Shown here: in pieces, positions 24,852 to 36,170 of the stretch
Numbering within the stretch: position 1 is the stretch's first letter
How the letters are laid out: every line of letters starts with the position of its first letter
Assembly: GCF_029784155.1 (NCBI RefSeq)
Contig: NC_073692.1
Location: 369,563,160 to 369,627,159 of the forward strand
Direction: 5' to 3'
From: Uranotaenia lowii
Lineage: Eukaryota > Arthropoda > Insecta > Diptera > Culicidae
Length of the DNA: 64,000 nt
Notes under the pieces: model-generated
The model's database searches: none
What the model was told of the DNA's origin: nothing
Seen by the model: the letters and a program-made list of their open reading frames with translations, nothing else
Made by a program: the position numbers and the translations under genes

Positions 24852-25021
24852 ACCGCGTGTGGCCCACAAGACCCTTTTGTGGCCCCGAAGCTTTTTCAAA
24901 TTATAAAACCTTATTTGACTTGATCAAATATGCATTTATCTGCCCCACAATCATTAAGATTGTTAATTTTTGTCTGGCATTTTAAGCATTTATTATGTTC
25001 TGTTCAAGGCATAACATGCAA
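24852..25021. repeat. hAT-derived fragment
   Basis: Strings such as gtggcccac, gaagctttttcaaat and a tgccccacaatcatt-aattgttaatttt segment match, with drift, the left part of the hAT element at 57868-60083 (near 57920-58080). It is a decayed relative wedged between the R1-like and pogo-like elements. Confidence 0.5.
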
Positions 25022-26376
25022 TACAGTGAAAACCCGATTTTGTCACACACCGATTTTGTCTGCCCCCGATTTTGTCTCATTTTTTCATCCGATTTTGTCA
25101 TCATTTTTTATTCAACGCAAAAATACTAAATATCGCCTTTTTTCATTTCCGTTGAACATCTTGAGGTTGAAATCATTCTGAAGGGAAAAAACTGATGGAT
25201 GATTACATCGATATTGAAAGTGAAGATGATTGATCAGGGACGTATCAAGATTTTTATACAAAAAAGTCAAGTTTAAACAGGTTTTTTGTTAATCAAAGTT
25301 GTTGAATACAATTATAACTAAATATAATGGTATAAAAGAACATATTCAAGTAATCTTAAAGCTGTGCTTTCTTCAAAGCAATCTCTCTGATACGTTGCAA
25401 TAAGATGACATCATCTATAGATAGATCTGGAGCATCAGCCCAATCAACTATGTTGTCCAACATACGTACAGCTTCAACATAATTATGTTTCTTGAAATTT
25501 CACATGAATCATTTGGGGTAGATGCCGATGATTCTGAGTCTGGTGCTACATCCGAAATTTTTAATGGCTTCAATGATTCGAGGGGCTCGCTGACTGATCA
25601 TCCAGCGTCATGTTCAGAATTTCTTCATCCGTAAAAGCTTTACTTGCATATCTCTCCTCAGGGTCCTGTGGCAAAATAGTTTCATCGCGGTTGTTTACAT
25701 CAATCAAATGGATCAAGGGAACACCATCTTCGTGAACGAGTTTGTTATTTATAATAATTTCAATTTTCTTCCATGACTACTGCATTACTGTACGCTTTAT
25801 TTCACTTCAAGCATCGTGCATCCAGAAACATAAATCCCTCAACGTTATGCTCTACAAGCTTTGACCGATATCGATTTTACGAGCCATGACATGTAGCAAA
25901 AGTTTTTGACGATATTTTAGTTTACAGTTCTGAATTACATCCTGGTCATTTTTAGAGGCGAAATATGTGACAGGCACATTACATTTTTTTTTATTTTGAT
26001 TAGAACGAAAGCTTTGAATCTTATCTTCAGTAAATTATAACCAAAAGAAATAATTAGATCATTAGGATTTGAACCATTAAAGATTATTTAATTTTTCTGA
26101 TAACACCGGTCGAAACAAGGTGTTTAAAGATGCGTAAAACCAATGTTGTATGATGTTTTGATGTTAAAAAGACCTATATCTAGTAATATGTCAAAAAGGG
26201 AATATCTACTACAAAACCTCTACACTGTTTTATTGGAATAATTTACGTTTTTTATAGTAATTTATTTGATTAGGACGGTTTAAAATCAATTTTTCAAAAT
26301 CTCCCGATTTTATCACTTTCCCCGATTTATCACTCTAAAATTCATCATGGGGGTGATAAATCGGGTTTTCACTGTA
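25022..26376 (-). mobile_element. pogo/Tigger-type DNA transposon, decayed
   Basis: The element spans 25024-26374. CAGTGAAAACCCGATTTTGTC at the left end is mirrored by a cgggttttcactg right end, with TA on both sides (25022-25023 and 26375-26376). Related gattttgtc/gattttatc subterminal strings recur near both ends. It contains a broken C-terminal transposase on the minus strand. At 1351 bp it lacks room for the whole transposase, so it is an internally deleted derivative. Confidence 0.8.
25356..25960 (-). pseudogene. Tigger-like transposase C-terminal remnant
   Basis: Read on the minus strand from about 25960, the frame gives NDQDVIQNCKLKYRQKLLLH. This resembles the region around the third catalytic Asp of pogo/Tigger transposases (an LDQ-type motif followed by K..YR..LL). 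After a stop and frame changes come LIHLIDVNNRDETILPQD, ASKAFTDEEILNMTLDDQ and, after another frameshift near 25495, VEAVRMLDNIVDWADA ending in ALKKAQL and a TAA at 25356-25358. The HTH/CENP-B-like DNA-binding half and the first two catalytic Asp residues are missing. Confidence 0.65.
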
Positions 26377-26481
26377 TTATTTATTGGCATAACGTATTAT
26401 AGGAGTTTGTTTGGGCAGACCATATCGGATGGTAAAAAAAAATATATCTTGTCAACGTTCAAAACAGAAAGAAAGGGCATC

Positions 26482-27739
26482 TAGGGGAGATGGGGGCATA
26501 ATGGCCACCTTAAGGAAAACGGTTATTTAACCATAGAAAATAGCTATAATATAGAGGTTACATTATTGTTTCGTGTTCAGACATTTGAAAAGCCTATTCC
26601 CTAACGGGCTGGAACGTGAAAAACTAGATGAAAACGTTAAAAAATGCATTTTAAAAATTTTTGCCAAAAGCTGAAAACCAGCCACTGTGGAGGCATAATG
26701 AGAACCCCCCCTGAGGCAGTATGAGCACCATTAATCAGGGCAAGATGTGCGTTTTCTGCCGGGGAATCTAGCAGCGAATTCAATTCGATGAAGTCAGGTG
26801 AGTCGTAGATTCATCAAACAAAGCAATAACAAAATAATCTAGGTCTGTTTGTAGAATACAATTTTTTTTTTTTGTTTCGATTATAGTCGTTTTAACATCT
26901 TCATGTCATTCGCGACTTATATCAACGATGAAGTTGGCGGAAAAGTCATTGAAAAACTTATCCGGTACAACTGTGATCGATGTTTACTCTTGGGCTCGAA
27001 CTCACGGACATCGGCTCAGAAAGCAACTGACTTGCCAACTGAGCTATATCACAAGCCTTGTAGAATACAAACAATTCACGCACGCTCATACATTAAGTGC
27101 TTTGTTCGGGGGATGATGCTACTAGCCGTATAATGTAACAATAAAAAAATCGATCATGAATTGTGAATGGAAAAAAATCACCTCGAACAGAAATCTAACT
27201 CTAGTCTTTTGATTACCTCTCCGACACCTTACCAATAGGCTAAATTGTCGGATGAAAACTAGTCAAGGTGTGGCGCTATAAATCAATTTTAATTCGCTGC
27301 TAGTTTCTACGGCAGAAAATGCTCATTATGCCTCGATAATATGGTGCTCTATATGCCCCTAGTCAACAAATTAAGGTAAAAACGTGTTTTAAAATTGATA
27401 AAAGTGAAAAATCAAAAATTTTATGATGGTAAAAATTGAGAAACAATGTGAACATCATTTTGCAGTGCGTACATTATAGATCAAGGTTATTTTAAGATCA
27501 TCAGAGCTTATTTCGTGGTGCTCAAAAATTATAATATTTTCGTAACTTGAGAACCAAGCTAGTTTTTTTTAAATATCTCTGTAAAGATGATAAGGAGATT
27601 CCTTTTTTTGTGAAAAATTAATACTATAGGAAGTACGAAACAAATCCTCATGAAAATTTATTTAAGAAAATACGTACTTTCGTAGAAAAGAGTAGTGCTC
27701 ATTATGCCCTGGGTGCTCGTTATGCCCTCATCTCCCCTA
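26482..27739. mobile_element. TA-type MITE carrying a nested SINE
   Basis: The element spans 26484-27737. GGGGAGATGGGGGCATAATG at the left is mirrored by the right end (cattatgccc ... ctcatctcccc), with TA on both sides (26482-26483 and 27738-27739). The string gcataatg/cattatgcc recurs internally near both ends. No transposase is present. A SINE at 26862-27057 sits inside it. Confidence 0.7.
26849..27070 (-). mobile_element. tRNA-derived SINE, family A, with 13-bp TSD
   Basis: The body spans 26862-27057 on the minus strand. The tRNA-like head lies at the right: an A-box-like segment (tagctcagttgg on the minus strand) near 27039-27050 and a B-box-like gagttcgagccc near 26993-27004. The tail ends in ataatcgaaac plus a run of A (T on plus, 26862-26872). 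Identical 13-bp repeats, ttgtagaatacaa, flank it at 26849-26861 and 27058-27070. The same family occurs at 61111-61312. Confidence 0.85.
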
Positions 27740-28158
27740 ATTTTAAATATTCATGCTAAACATTACAGTTTTTGGCGCCCTGTTTCTCTATGTTATTCTT
27801 CATATTATTTCAAATTATGGTCAAATATCGAGGGGTTTTCTATCAAAGTGAGTCGGAATAGCAGTCAATACTCATGATCAAAGGAATTTCGATGTCCGTC
27901 AGTCGTTAGTTTAGTTTCAAGCAAAAATAAAAAAATAAAATATATATGCTTAGCAGATTTTTTTTTTAAATTATTCTATCCAATTTGTTCTGTAAGCATT
28001 CAAATACTGACAAAAAAATTTAAAACAAAACCTTGTAAAAATTTGTTTATTTCTTAATATTGACGAAAATTACGAAAGTTAAATAATAAAGCCCGAGTGA
28101 GCGATTGTAGACTTTTTATCAACATAAATCAGCCGAAAAAAATAATTAGTTTTTGATA
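27740..28158. other. Unassigned AT-rich DNA
   Basis: No gene or clear repeat is recognised. Confidence 0.45.
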
Positions 28159-28650
28159 AAAACAATAAATATCTGAAATTTTATATAGCGCCGATGTCGT
28201 TTAGCGGATAGGATGGCGCGAGTCTGGTTTTAGTATGCCAGCCATACCGGGTATCGGCAAGAAAACTTTTGAGTTCGAAACCCATAAGTGGCCGACAGGT
28301 AAGATGTGTTTCCTCATATAACTATAGACTATATAATAAGAATGTTCAATCAGTTGCCAGCTGGCCAGATATATACACGGATGCCGGAATACCTGTAAGT
28401 AAACTAGCCCACCTGACTGACTCGTTCTTCCAAAATAAAACCTACATCAACACAATACATTCACCCATAACAGTGCATACGAAACCATGGGGTCCGGGTA
28501 TGGTGTTCGCGCTGCATTGGAGATTAATCGAGCTTAATAATCAAAAGAATGCATGTGAGCACATACTTAGGCAGAAACTGCGGTGAATCCGTGCACCTAT
28601 GGTAGATAACCAACATTCATACTTACATACAAAACAATAAATATCTGAAA
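28159..28650 (+). mobile_element. tRNA-derived SINE, family B, with 20-bp TSD
   Basis: The body spans 28179-28630. The head (from 28187) resembles a class II tRNA: an A-box-like gtttagcgg near 28199 and an acceptor-like tatcggcaa near 28252. The B-box segment is deleted in this copy; the relative at 29274 retains it. About 370 bp of non-tRNA body follows, without a poly(A) tail. Perfect 20-bp direct repeats flank it at 28159-28178 and 28631-28650. At about 450 bp it is long for a SINE. Confidence 0.75.
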
Positions 28651-29273
28651 CTCTGTGATTCGACCCAAGAGAATTTTTTAATAAAAAAATAGTTCATCTC
28701 TTAAACGGAGACACCGAACCAGGTCACACTGGTTGTTCAAATTCTTAGACAAAAGGATATACAATAATTTACCAGACAATACCCAGAATCGGGTAGATAA
28801 TAATGTAGCACTAACAGGCAACACCCAAAATAAGGTAGGTCGTCCCAAAAAACAGACAACGACACAACTGCTGAGCATTGGGAAGTTATTGCTACCTTTT
28901 AGTAGCTCACCTAACTCGGATAATATAAGGGAGGGAAACAATACACATTCTTCTATTGAAAACGCCCACTGAAGTAGACAGTAAGTTGCTATCGAAATAC
29001 CGGTATCTGAACTTTTCTTGTGCCGTAGTTGAATTAAAGAGAATCTTTCGAATAACTTTTTTCTCTAAGTAAAATTTTAAAATTGGAGCATAATTAAAAA
29101 CTGTTCTACCGATTTTTTCAACTTAATTTTCGGATTCAGCGGCCGATTTGACATTCAAAATGATCTTCAGTTTATTTAGTTCAAAAATACTGTAAGCTGG
29201 GATTTCGGATAAAAAAAATGAGTCTTTTATTGCACAGAATTTATTATGCATACACAATGAGATGTTTATTCAT
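28651..29273. other. Unassigned DNA related to the inverted-dimer element
   Basis: Positions 28905-29010 (ctaactcggataatataag through cgaaataccggtatctgaac) match, with drift, each arm of the element at 29511-29892. A small open frame at 28733-28972 is unrecognised. The stretch is probably a single-copy relative of that element. Confidence 0.45.
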
Positions 29274-29966
29274 AGTGCCGAGGTGGTCTAGCGGATAGGC
29301 AGGTGCGATTCTGGTTTTAGTATGCCAGGTGTACCGGGTTCGATTTCCGGTATCGGCAAGAAAACTTTAGGGTTCGAATACCATAAGTGGTCGACAAGTA
29401 AGATGTGTTTCCTCCTATAACAGTTCATACGAAGCCATGGGACCCGGATTAGGCGTACGCTGCATTGGTGATTTGTCGAACTAATTATTCTGAACAATGC
29501 CTGTAAGCACTCTGTTGTGTTGTGAGCCTACTTGGTTGAATGATTCAACTGAATCAAAGCAATCGAAAGATTCCTTTTAATTCAACCATGGTAAATGAAA
29601 AGTTCATATACCAGTATTTCGATAGCAACTTACTACCTTCTTCAGTGAACGTTTTCGATTGATGAATGTGTATCGTTTCCCTCCCCTATATTGTCCGAGT
29701 TAGGTAAGCTACTACTAGGTAGCAAAACCCAGGTTCACTGAAGAAGGTAGTAAATTGCTATCGAAATACTGGTATATGAACTTTTCATTTACCGTGGTTG
29801 AATTAAGAGGAATCTTTCGATTGCTTTGATTCAGTTGAATCATTCAACCAAGTATTCTCACAACACAACAGACTTTCGATTGCTTTGATTCAGCCTGTAA
29901 GCACATACCTAAGCAGAAACTGCAAAGAATCCGTGAACCCATGGGGAATAACCAAATCGATCATCT
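29274..29966 (+). mobile_element. SINE family B copy, split by an insertion
   Basis: The head at 29274-29360 is a good class II tRNA-like fold: acceptor TGCCGA (29276-29281) against TCGGCA (29353-29358), A box tggtctagcgg at 29284-29294 and B box ggttcgatttc at 29338-29348. The body continues to 29510 and resumes at 29893 (cctgtaagcac, then aagcagaaactgc) to about 29966. An inverted-dimer element sits between, flanked by a 12-bp duplication of SINE sequence. Comparison with 28179-28630 shows the uninterrupted order. Confidence 0.75.
29499..29904. mobile_element. Inverted-dimer element inside a SINE, 12-bp TSD
   Basis: The element spans 29511-29892. Its left arm (29511-about 29653) and right arm (about 29728-29871) are inverted copies, starting tctgttgtgttgtgag and ending ctcacaacacaacaga. 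A further 21 bp on the right (cttt...gattcag) repeats an internal arm segment. The 12-bp repeat gcctgtaagcac flanks it (29499-29510 and 29893-29904). Each arm contains ctgaagaaggtag...ctatcgaaa, which resembles a hammerhead-like or Penelope-end motif. No protein is encoded. Confidence 0.65.
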
Positions 29967-31880
29967 GAATGTGTGGGTGCCTTTCACGAAGAACCAATTT
30001 TTACCGGAGCGCATTTACACATTGATTTCGTATAGTTTACGTGAAAATCAATTAGATAAAAAATATGCTGTTTTCCACCTAGCCACTTCGTGCAGAATCA
30101 GGCCCGTTTTCGAATTTCAAATTTAGCTGAAATAATAGCAATACCAATAAATAAACAATAAAAAAAGGAAAGGAATTTCTAAAATACTTTTCCACTCATG
30201 ATTACCACACAAACTAAAAATAAATTGGACTGATAAAAAAAAACAAAATTTTCAAATCATATCACAATGAAAGTTTCAAATTTTCGTTAAATCATTGATA
30301 ATTTTTTTTTCAAAATGATGTTCTCTATTCTAAACTAGAAATTTGTTTCAATAGAATTTCCAAGCTCATTTAAAATAAATGTTTCAAAAACACAGAGCTT
30401 AAAAGAATCTGGAATGTCCAATCAGATAAAAAACTAACCATGATTAGTTTTTAGGAAAATGATAATAATTGTTAATTTTTATTCATCCTAATTAAAATTC
30501 TTTTCTTCATTTTCAACTGAAAGGTGATTGAAAAATTCCGCTGTAGTATTTTGAATTTGAACAAAAAATATTTAATCGCGATTTAATATGTGAATTTTCG
30601 ATAACTAAAAAAACCAATTTGAACTTTGGAAAATTCATTCAATGATTGATGGTTTAATTCAATTTGATAAAAAGACGAATTATTCATTATTATTTGAAAA
30701 CTGCCAGTGAAAGAAATCAGAGAAAGAACCTATTTATAGAAAAATAAACGGCTTGAATAGTTCATTTATGAAGTTCAAAATAAAAACTTCATGTTCAATT
30801 ATATTTACAAGGAAATTTTGGGAAATGAGTAATTTCGTGAATGATCAATGAAAACTGATAAAAATTGAAAGATAAGAAGTTCAAAGTTACAACAAATATT
30901 GGAAGAACAAAGTTAGTTAACAATTCGTATAAAAATTAAGTTTAAAGTTGCTATCTTCTTTAAATCATGTTTTAAACCTTTAAAGTTTAAATTAAAAATC
31001 ATGATCGATTCATAAAAGACAATTTTTTCTAAAGAAAATTAATGAAAAGTTTTTTTTTCAATCACATGTTTTAAAATTTAAAATTACAAGCTCTAAGTAT
31101 TATGTCACCACTTTCGATTGAAATATTGTGTCCTGGAAAGTATAGAAGGTTGAAACTCTGTCAAGTACACGAAAATTCTGAATTAAAAAAAAATATTAAA
31201 ATTATTTCTAAAATTTAAATAATTCGACTAAAAAATTCGGAAAGTTAATGAAAGAATTGGAAAAAAACTGTACTTTAAAATTCGGAAAATTTATTTGAAA
31301 ATTTAAACAAAATATGAAAATGAAAAAGATAAGTTTTTCAAAACATTTCAGGATGACTTTTTTGAATGAACACGTTTCACCATAAGAATTTTCATAGTTT
31401 AATTGTTGACTCAAGTCAACAGCATTTTGGTGCTAATTCTTTTAATGATTGATTTGGTAGATTTTAGCGTTCTGAACTTGAATATTTTATCAAATTTGTT
31501 CGAACACTTTGAGTTTTGGTGATGAGGAGTTTGAAAATGTATCAGTTTTAAGTAAAATCAAATATTGATAAATACCAAACCATCCATCCATCTTCATCCA
31601 ATGAGGGATATTATTATGGTGAAAATGATGCACGATCTAAAAAATGTGAAATTCAAAAATAAAAAAAAGAAAAGATATCAATGCAAGTACTTTTGAAATA
31701 ACTGTAGAAAGTGTAAGAAAAACTTGATTTCATTTAACACATTTGTTGAAACCTGCAAAAAGATTACATGTTTGCTTAAAAATATCTAAAATTCAGACTA
31801 AATTCCGCCGGAGGCAAGAAAAATTTCTGACTTGCTTGTTAACACTTATTTTCATATACGTTTTAGGATCAAGTGATTTT
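29967..31880. other. Long AT-rich unassigned stretch
   Basis: It is strongly A/T-rich and low in complexity. No gene, RNA gene or repeat boundary is recognised. Confidence 0.5.
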
Positions 31881-32260
31881 TCGTTACTTTGGTGAAAATT
31901 TTACTTGAAAAAAATCTTCATGGGGGGGGGGTTAAACCCCTAAAACCCCCCCCCCGTTCGCACGGCCTTGTGCAGAATACATTGCGTGTATACCCTCGAA
32001 GCGTTTTTGGGGTCAGAGATGGTTTCTATAATACTTTTAAACGGATCCCTTTCCAAGGAGGGGAGCGGGGGCTTCCATACAAAATTAACATATGGCCCAA
32101 CGCCCAACCCATACAATTTTTAAGCACTTACCCTCATAAGATGATTTATTTTATTTTTGGACAACTTCGGCAAATCCAGATGATTTATTGTATTGAAACC
32201 CTCTGCCATTGTAAAAAAAGGGGGGGGGTTCCCATATTAAATCCATATAAAATGTGACGA
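31881..32260. other. G-run and C-run rich segment
   Basis: A run of ten G at 31922-31931, a long C-run near 31946-31954 and another G-run near 32220-32229 stand out in AT-rich DNA. The string ccccgttcgcacggcctt resembles the one near 905-940. An open frame across it is low complexity and unconvincing. Confidence 0.45.
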
Positions 32261-35150
32261 AACTCGTGAAATTTTCAAACTATTTTAATATAATTTTAAA
32301 CACAAACAGTATAAAAATTACAAGATGATTTCAAATAATTTAAGGCGTTTAACGTTTTTGTAAAGGGGGCTCCCATATAAAAAAAAATACAACACTCGAA
32401 CAATTTTCAAGAGATTTTCATTAAAAATTGGTGCACATAACAGTTTTGATATCATGATATGATTGATTGATTTGCCAAACAAATTTAGGCTAAAGATAAC
32501 TCATTCAATTAAAAGATTCCCCTAATTTTTTTTCTTAAAATCATCTTTCGTAGTAAATAAAAGTAACATAAAATCAACAAGAACAATTTCTAAATATTTT
32601 TAATAAATTTTGGTACACTGCCAACATATAATTAAATGGAAGATGCTCCTCATTGAAAGACTTATTTTACAATCAGAAAGAGTTGATGAATGTTTTGATA
32701 TTTTTAATAAGATGTTTTTTTTATATATATTGAAGACCCTTTCATTTTTGTAAAGGAAACTTCTTTGGAATAAGGTTTAAAACAAATTGAATATTTCTTT
32801 TTAAAAAAAAACAATACTGGATTGAATGTTGTCAACATCATCCCTTTTTTTTAATTCAAGGTCATTTGAAATTTTTCAATTTTTTGAAAAAAAAAATGCA
32901 TAGAAGTTAGGCCTTTTCAAAAACAGCGGTCTCACTGAAGTTCGAATTAATCAATGAATTGATCTCGATACTGAAAATTTACAACAAAAATTTAATAGGC
33001 AAAAAAAAAGAATTCTCATAAAAAAAAACGTTTTAAAAATCTAAGGATAAAAAATCTAAGATCATTTAAAATGAAACCAAAAATTTATGTCTATACTGGA
33101 AATATCAAAATCGTTTCTTTCGTGAAAGTTTTTTTTAAATAATATATTAAAAGTGAAAAGAACATAGACAAACTTTTGATTGAAGATAACAAATATTTAA
33201 AAAAAAACTAAAACATAGAATATTCCACTATGAAACTCAAACATTCCAACTGGAGCTAAGCTTTCATTTTTTATCCTTATAGTTTTAACAAGTTTGAACA
33301 GATTTGGATGGTGTAGCAAAGCGTGCTGGGTCAGTTAGTTTTTTTTATAAAATTGGTTGCTAGTTGCAATGAAAGTTAAAAAAATGACAATTAAGTTTTT
33401 TTTATGTTATCATTAAATTAATGAAATATCATAAAAATGGAAAATGGAAAAAACATTTTGAGTTTCCATTTTGTTTAGAAATACCCCACAGTGCCCTGAT
33501 CGAAGAATAGAAATTTCACTTAAAATTGTCACGACACGCTTGTGTTCATGATCACTAACTAAACATCTATTTTGACTGTATTTATCTTTCATTTCAAAAC
33601 TCAGAGTTAAAAATGATTTTGTTTGATAACAAATCTCGACTTTAACTGTACGTTTTCAAGTTGTTTTGCAACGTCCCAAAAAAAAGCTGAGGATTTTTCC
33701 GAATTATGTACAAATAAATTTGCAACGTAAGTCTTCTTGTAACGCCATTTTATCCAAATTTCCAAAAAAATCGGCAATTGAAACAGTGTCAACAATACAT
33801 TTCAAATTATCTATGTGCAAATTTTGATGAAAAAATATTCAATGGGATATTTTCTACAGAGTTTTCCCCGTGATGCAATTTAAGTCGGGACAGGAATTTA
33901 AATTCCGAGACTGAGCACACGATTTTTTTTCCTTCCACTCAAAATCTCAAAATAATATACGAGAAAACTGAATCTCAGTACTTATTCAATAGTAGCCAGG
34001 GGTTTGAAAAATTGAAATCGTTTTCGGAAGGAAGACCCAAATGTTTTAAATGTAATTCACAATCGAAAATTCAGTGTATTCTGAAATGTTAAAAGTAAAT
34101 TCAGCATTTTGATTGAGAGAGAGAGGTTGTGGAATTCCAAGTTTTCAGATCATAGAGCCAACAATCAAAATTCTTCTTTAAGATTTCTAAACAAAAATCA
34201 AGTAAAAATTCATAAATTAATGATTTAAATATTTCAAAGGTGTGAGTTAAACTTTTTGTTGAAAATAGAAGTTGTAGATAGTTATTATTTGAAACATTTA
34301 GTACCTTTAAGTTGAAAATAAAGTTTAAATTATCAAAATCCAAAGGAACTACAAAATTGAAAAAGAAGCTAAACTTTCAATTGTTCTTCCTCAATTGTTT
34401 TTTGATTTTTATCTAATTGTCATTTCTAAATCGTTAAAAAAGGCGAATTTTATCAATGAAATTCAAATTTCATGATTAGTTACCGAGTTTCTAACAATCG
34501 GCCATCCATTCCTGTAGAAGAAACTATAAGTAATTAGCTGAAGCTTCCCTCCAACTTTCACGCCATGGAAAATGGTGGTTTTCACCTCAATAAAACAAAA
34601 GGTGAGCCAAAGGAAGGGGGAGGCGGATTGAAGTTGGGTAGTTCTTGGAATAAAAGAAAACTTATTCAACTGTGTGGCGCACGGACATAAAACACTTTTC
34701 TTCGCGGTTGCTGCACTCTTTTGTTTAAAAGAAGAAAAAAAACAATTTTTCCTCCAAAACTTTCTCTTTTCACCATTTTTCACTTTTCACTTATTTGCAG
34801 AGATGAACTGAGATTGGCATTTATGCGACAAACTTTGCCCAGTGATGAGTTTGTAAAATATTATTGGGAACATTTTCTCAAAATAGAACACCATCTGAAC
34901 GAAGTTAGTCGCATAACTTTTGAGGGGTGTGCTGAGCTGGCGGTTTTGTGGACCAGAGTTCACTGATTTTCTAGTTAATCTTTTCTTCTGGTTTTGGTTT
35001 TCTGAAACTTTTCCGACGCCAACAGAACTGCCGACATTAAAGTACAACTACTGTGATATGGTTAGAGCTCAGATCACAGCAGAAGTTCCTTCAACATAGG
35101 CATCTTCAATACACTAAGTAGCTTACCGACATTTTCCAAGCCGAAACGAT
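32261..35150. other. AT-rich unassigned DNA, GC-richer towards the right
   Basis: No recognisable coding sequence. The string agcaaagcgtgctgggtcag near 33317-33336 looks like a repeat terminus, but no partner is seen. From about 34480 the composition becomes less AT-biased. Confidence 0.4.
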
Positions 35151-36170
35151 TTTTTGTTTGTCTATTTTTTTTTTTTTTTTTGTAAATTTTTGCAAATGGT
35201 CGAATTTAGAAGCGTAAAGTTAGTAGGTAACTACTGCTGTGATATGCTATCCAAAGGGGTTTCAATCGAATATCACACCGGGAGTTCCTTCGAACTTCGA
35301 TCACTTCTGATCTGGTCTCTCAGGGGGGTCACTTCACTTCAATTTTCACTTTTAACACTTGTTAACACCCAAAAGAAAATCTTACAAACGACGATCCGTG
35401 TCCAATTTTTTTCTCGAAAAAAAAAAGTCCTGGGATACGAGTGTTCGGTCTAGTCACTAGGCAGCACAGCCCCTAGTCCGATACCTCGGACTTGGAGCTG
35501 CTCAAAAGTACAGCGACTGGGCCGACAATCGCCCCAAGACCTGGACTTGTAGTGTAGTGTGTTGCTCCATTTGCACCCAGCTCAGCACTAATTGCTTGGT
35601 GGCGCATTGCAGAAATTCCCGCTGACCTAAGCTGCTTTTCAACGATGATCCAATCCAACACCCGACCCGATCAGAGCGGTCGATGATCCAGAAAACGCTC
35701 CTCTTTCACAACTTTTCGTCGATCGTATTGCACGATCGATCGTCGAAAGAGAACGAAGCCGATCATCGATGAACTCCTCGATTACTCAACTCCAAGTCAG
35801 TCACTCTTCAACACTCACGAATACGTTCATCCAGTACGCTCTTCTAATCCTTTTGATAATCCGATTTGGCTGACCGATGCCACTCAACTGTGACCGATGG
35901 GACATTCTGGGTATGGTTATATACCTTGGTGGGTAGAATTACTTGCACCCGATGATATGCTTTGCCGATCCAGCTACCTAGCGGCTTAAACTAGGCGAAG
36001 AAGATCCACTCAATCCAATTGCGACGCAGGTACGACCAACTAGTAGAAGAAAAAAAACACACCTGCACCATCGTCGGAAGGCTTCAAATGTATGTAGGTA
36101 TGTTTGTTGTTTATTTTTAAAGGTGTTGTTGGGAGGAGTTTTTTTTTTCTCAACTGTCAATTGTTTCATT
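35151..36170. other. GC-richer island with a promoter-like patch
   Basis: It is less AT-biased than its flanks and contains inverted cgatcg-rich strings near 35725-35770. It holds the minus-strand TATA/initiator-like arrangement described separately. A 62-codon minus frame at 35473-35661 lacks an ATG and is unrecognised. Confidence 0.3.
35885..35924 (-). promoter_or_regulatory. Candidate minus-strand core promoter (TATA + Inr-like)
   Basis: On the minus strand TATATAA (plus 35918-35924) is followed about 33 bases downstream by a TCACAGTT initiator-like string (plus 35886-35893). This spacing is usual for insect RNA polymerase II core promoters. The DNA downstream on the minus strand (35880 to about 35460) is GC-richer and could be a 5' UTR. 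No coding exon was identified. Confidence 0.3.

Noticed and set aside
26862..27057. Functional tRNA gene
   Set aside because: A- and B-box-like strings exist, but the A-tail, target-site duplication and a second copy show a SINE.
28733..28972. 79-codon frame with VGRPKK
   Set aside because: It overlaps sequence shared with the inverted-dimer element and shows no known domain; the short basic motif alone is not evidence.
31889..32257. 122-codon frame
   Set aside because: It runs through G- and C-homopolymers and has no recognisable domain.
33317..33340. Helitron-like 3' terminus (gctgggtcagttag)
   Set aside because: No stem-loop before it, the last bases are TTAG rather than CTAG, and no 5' TC end was found.
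35473..35661. 62-codon minus-strand frame
   Set aside because: It begins at GTG, not ATG, and matches no known family. It could at most be part of an exon.
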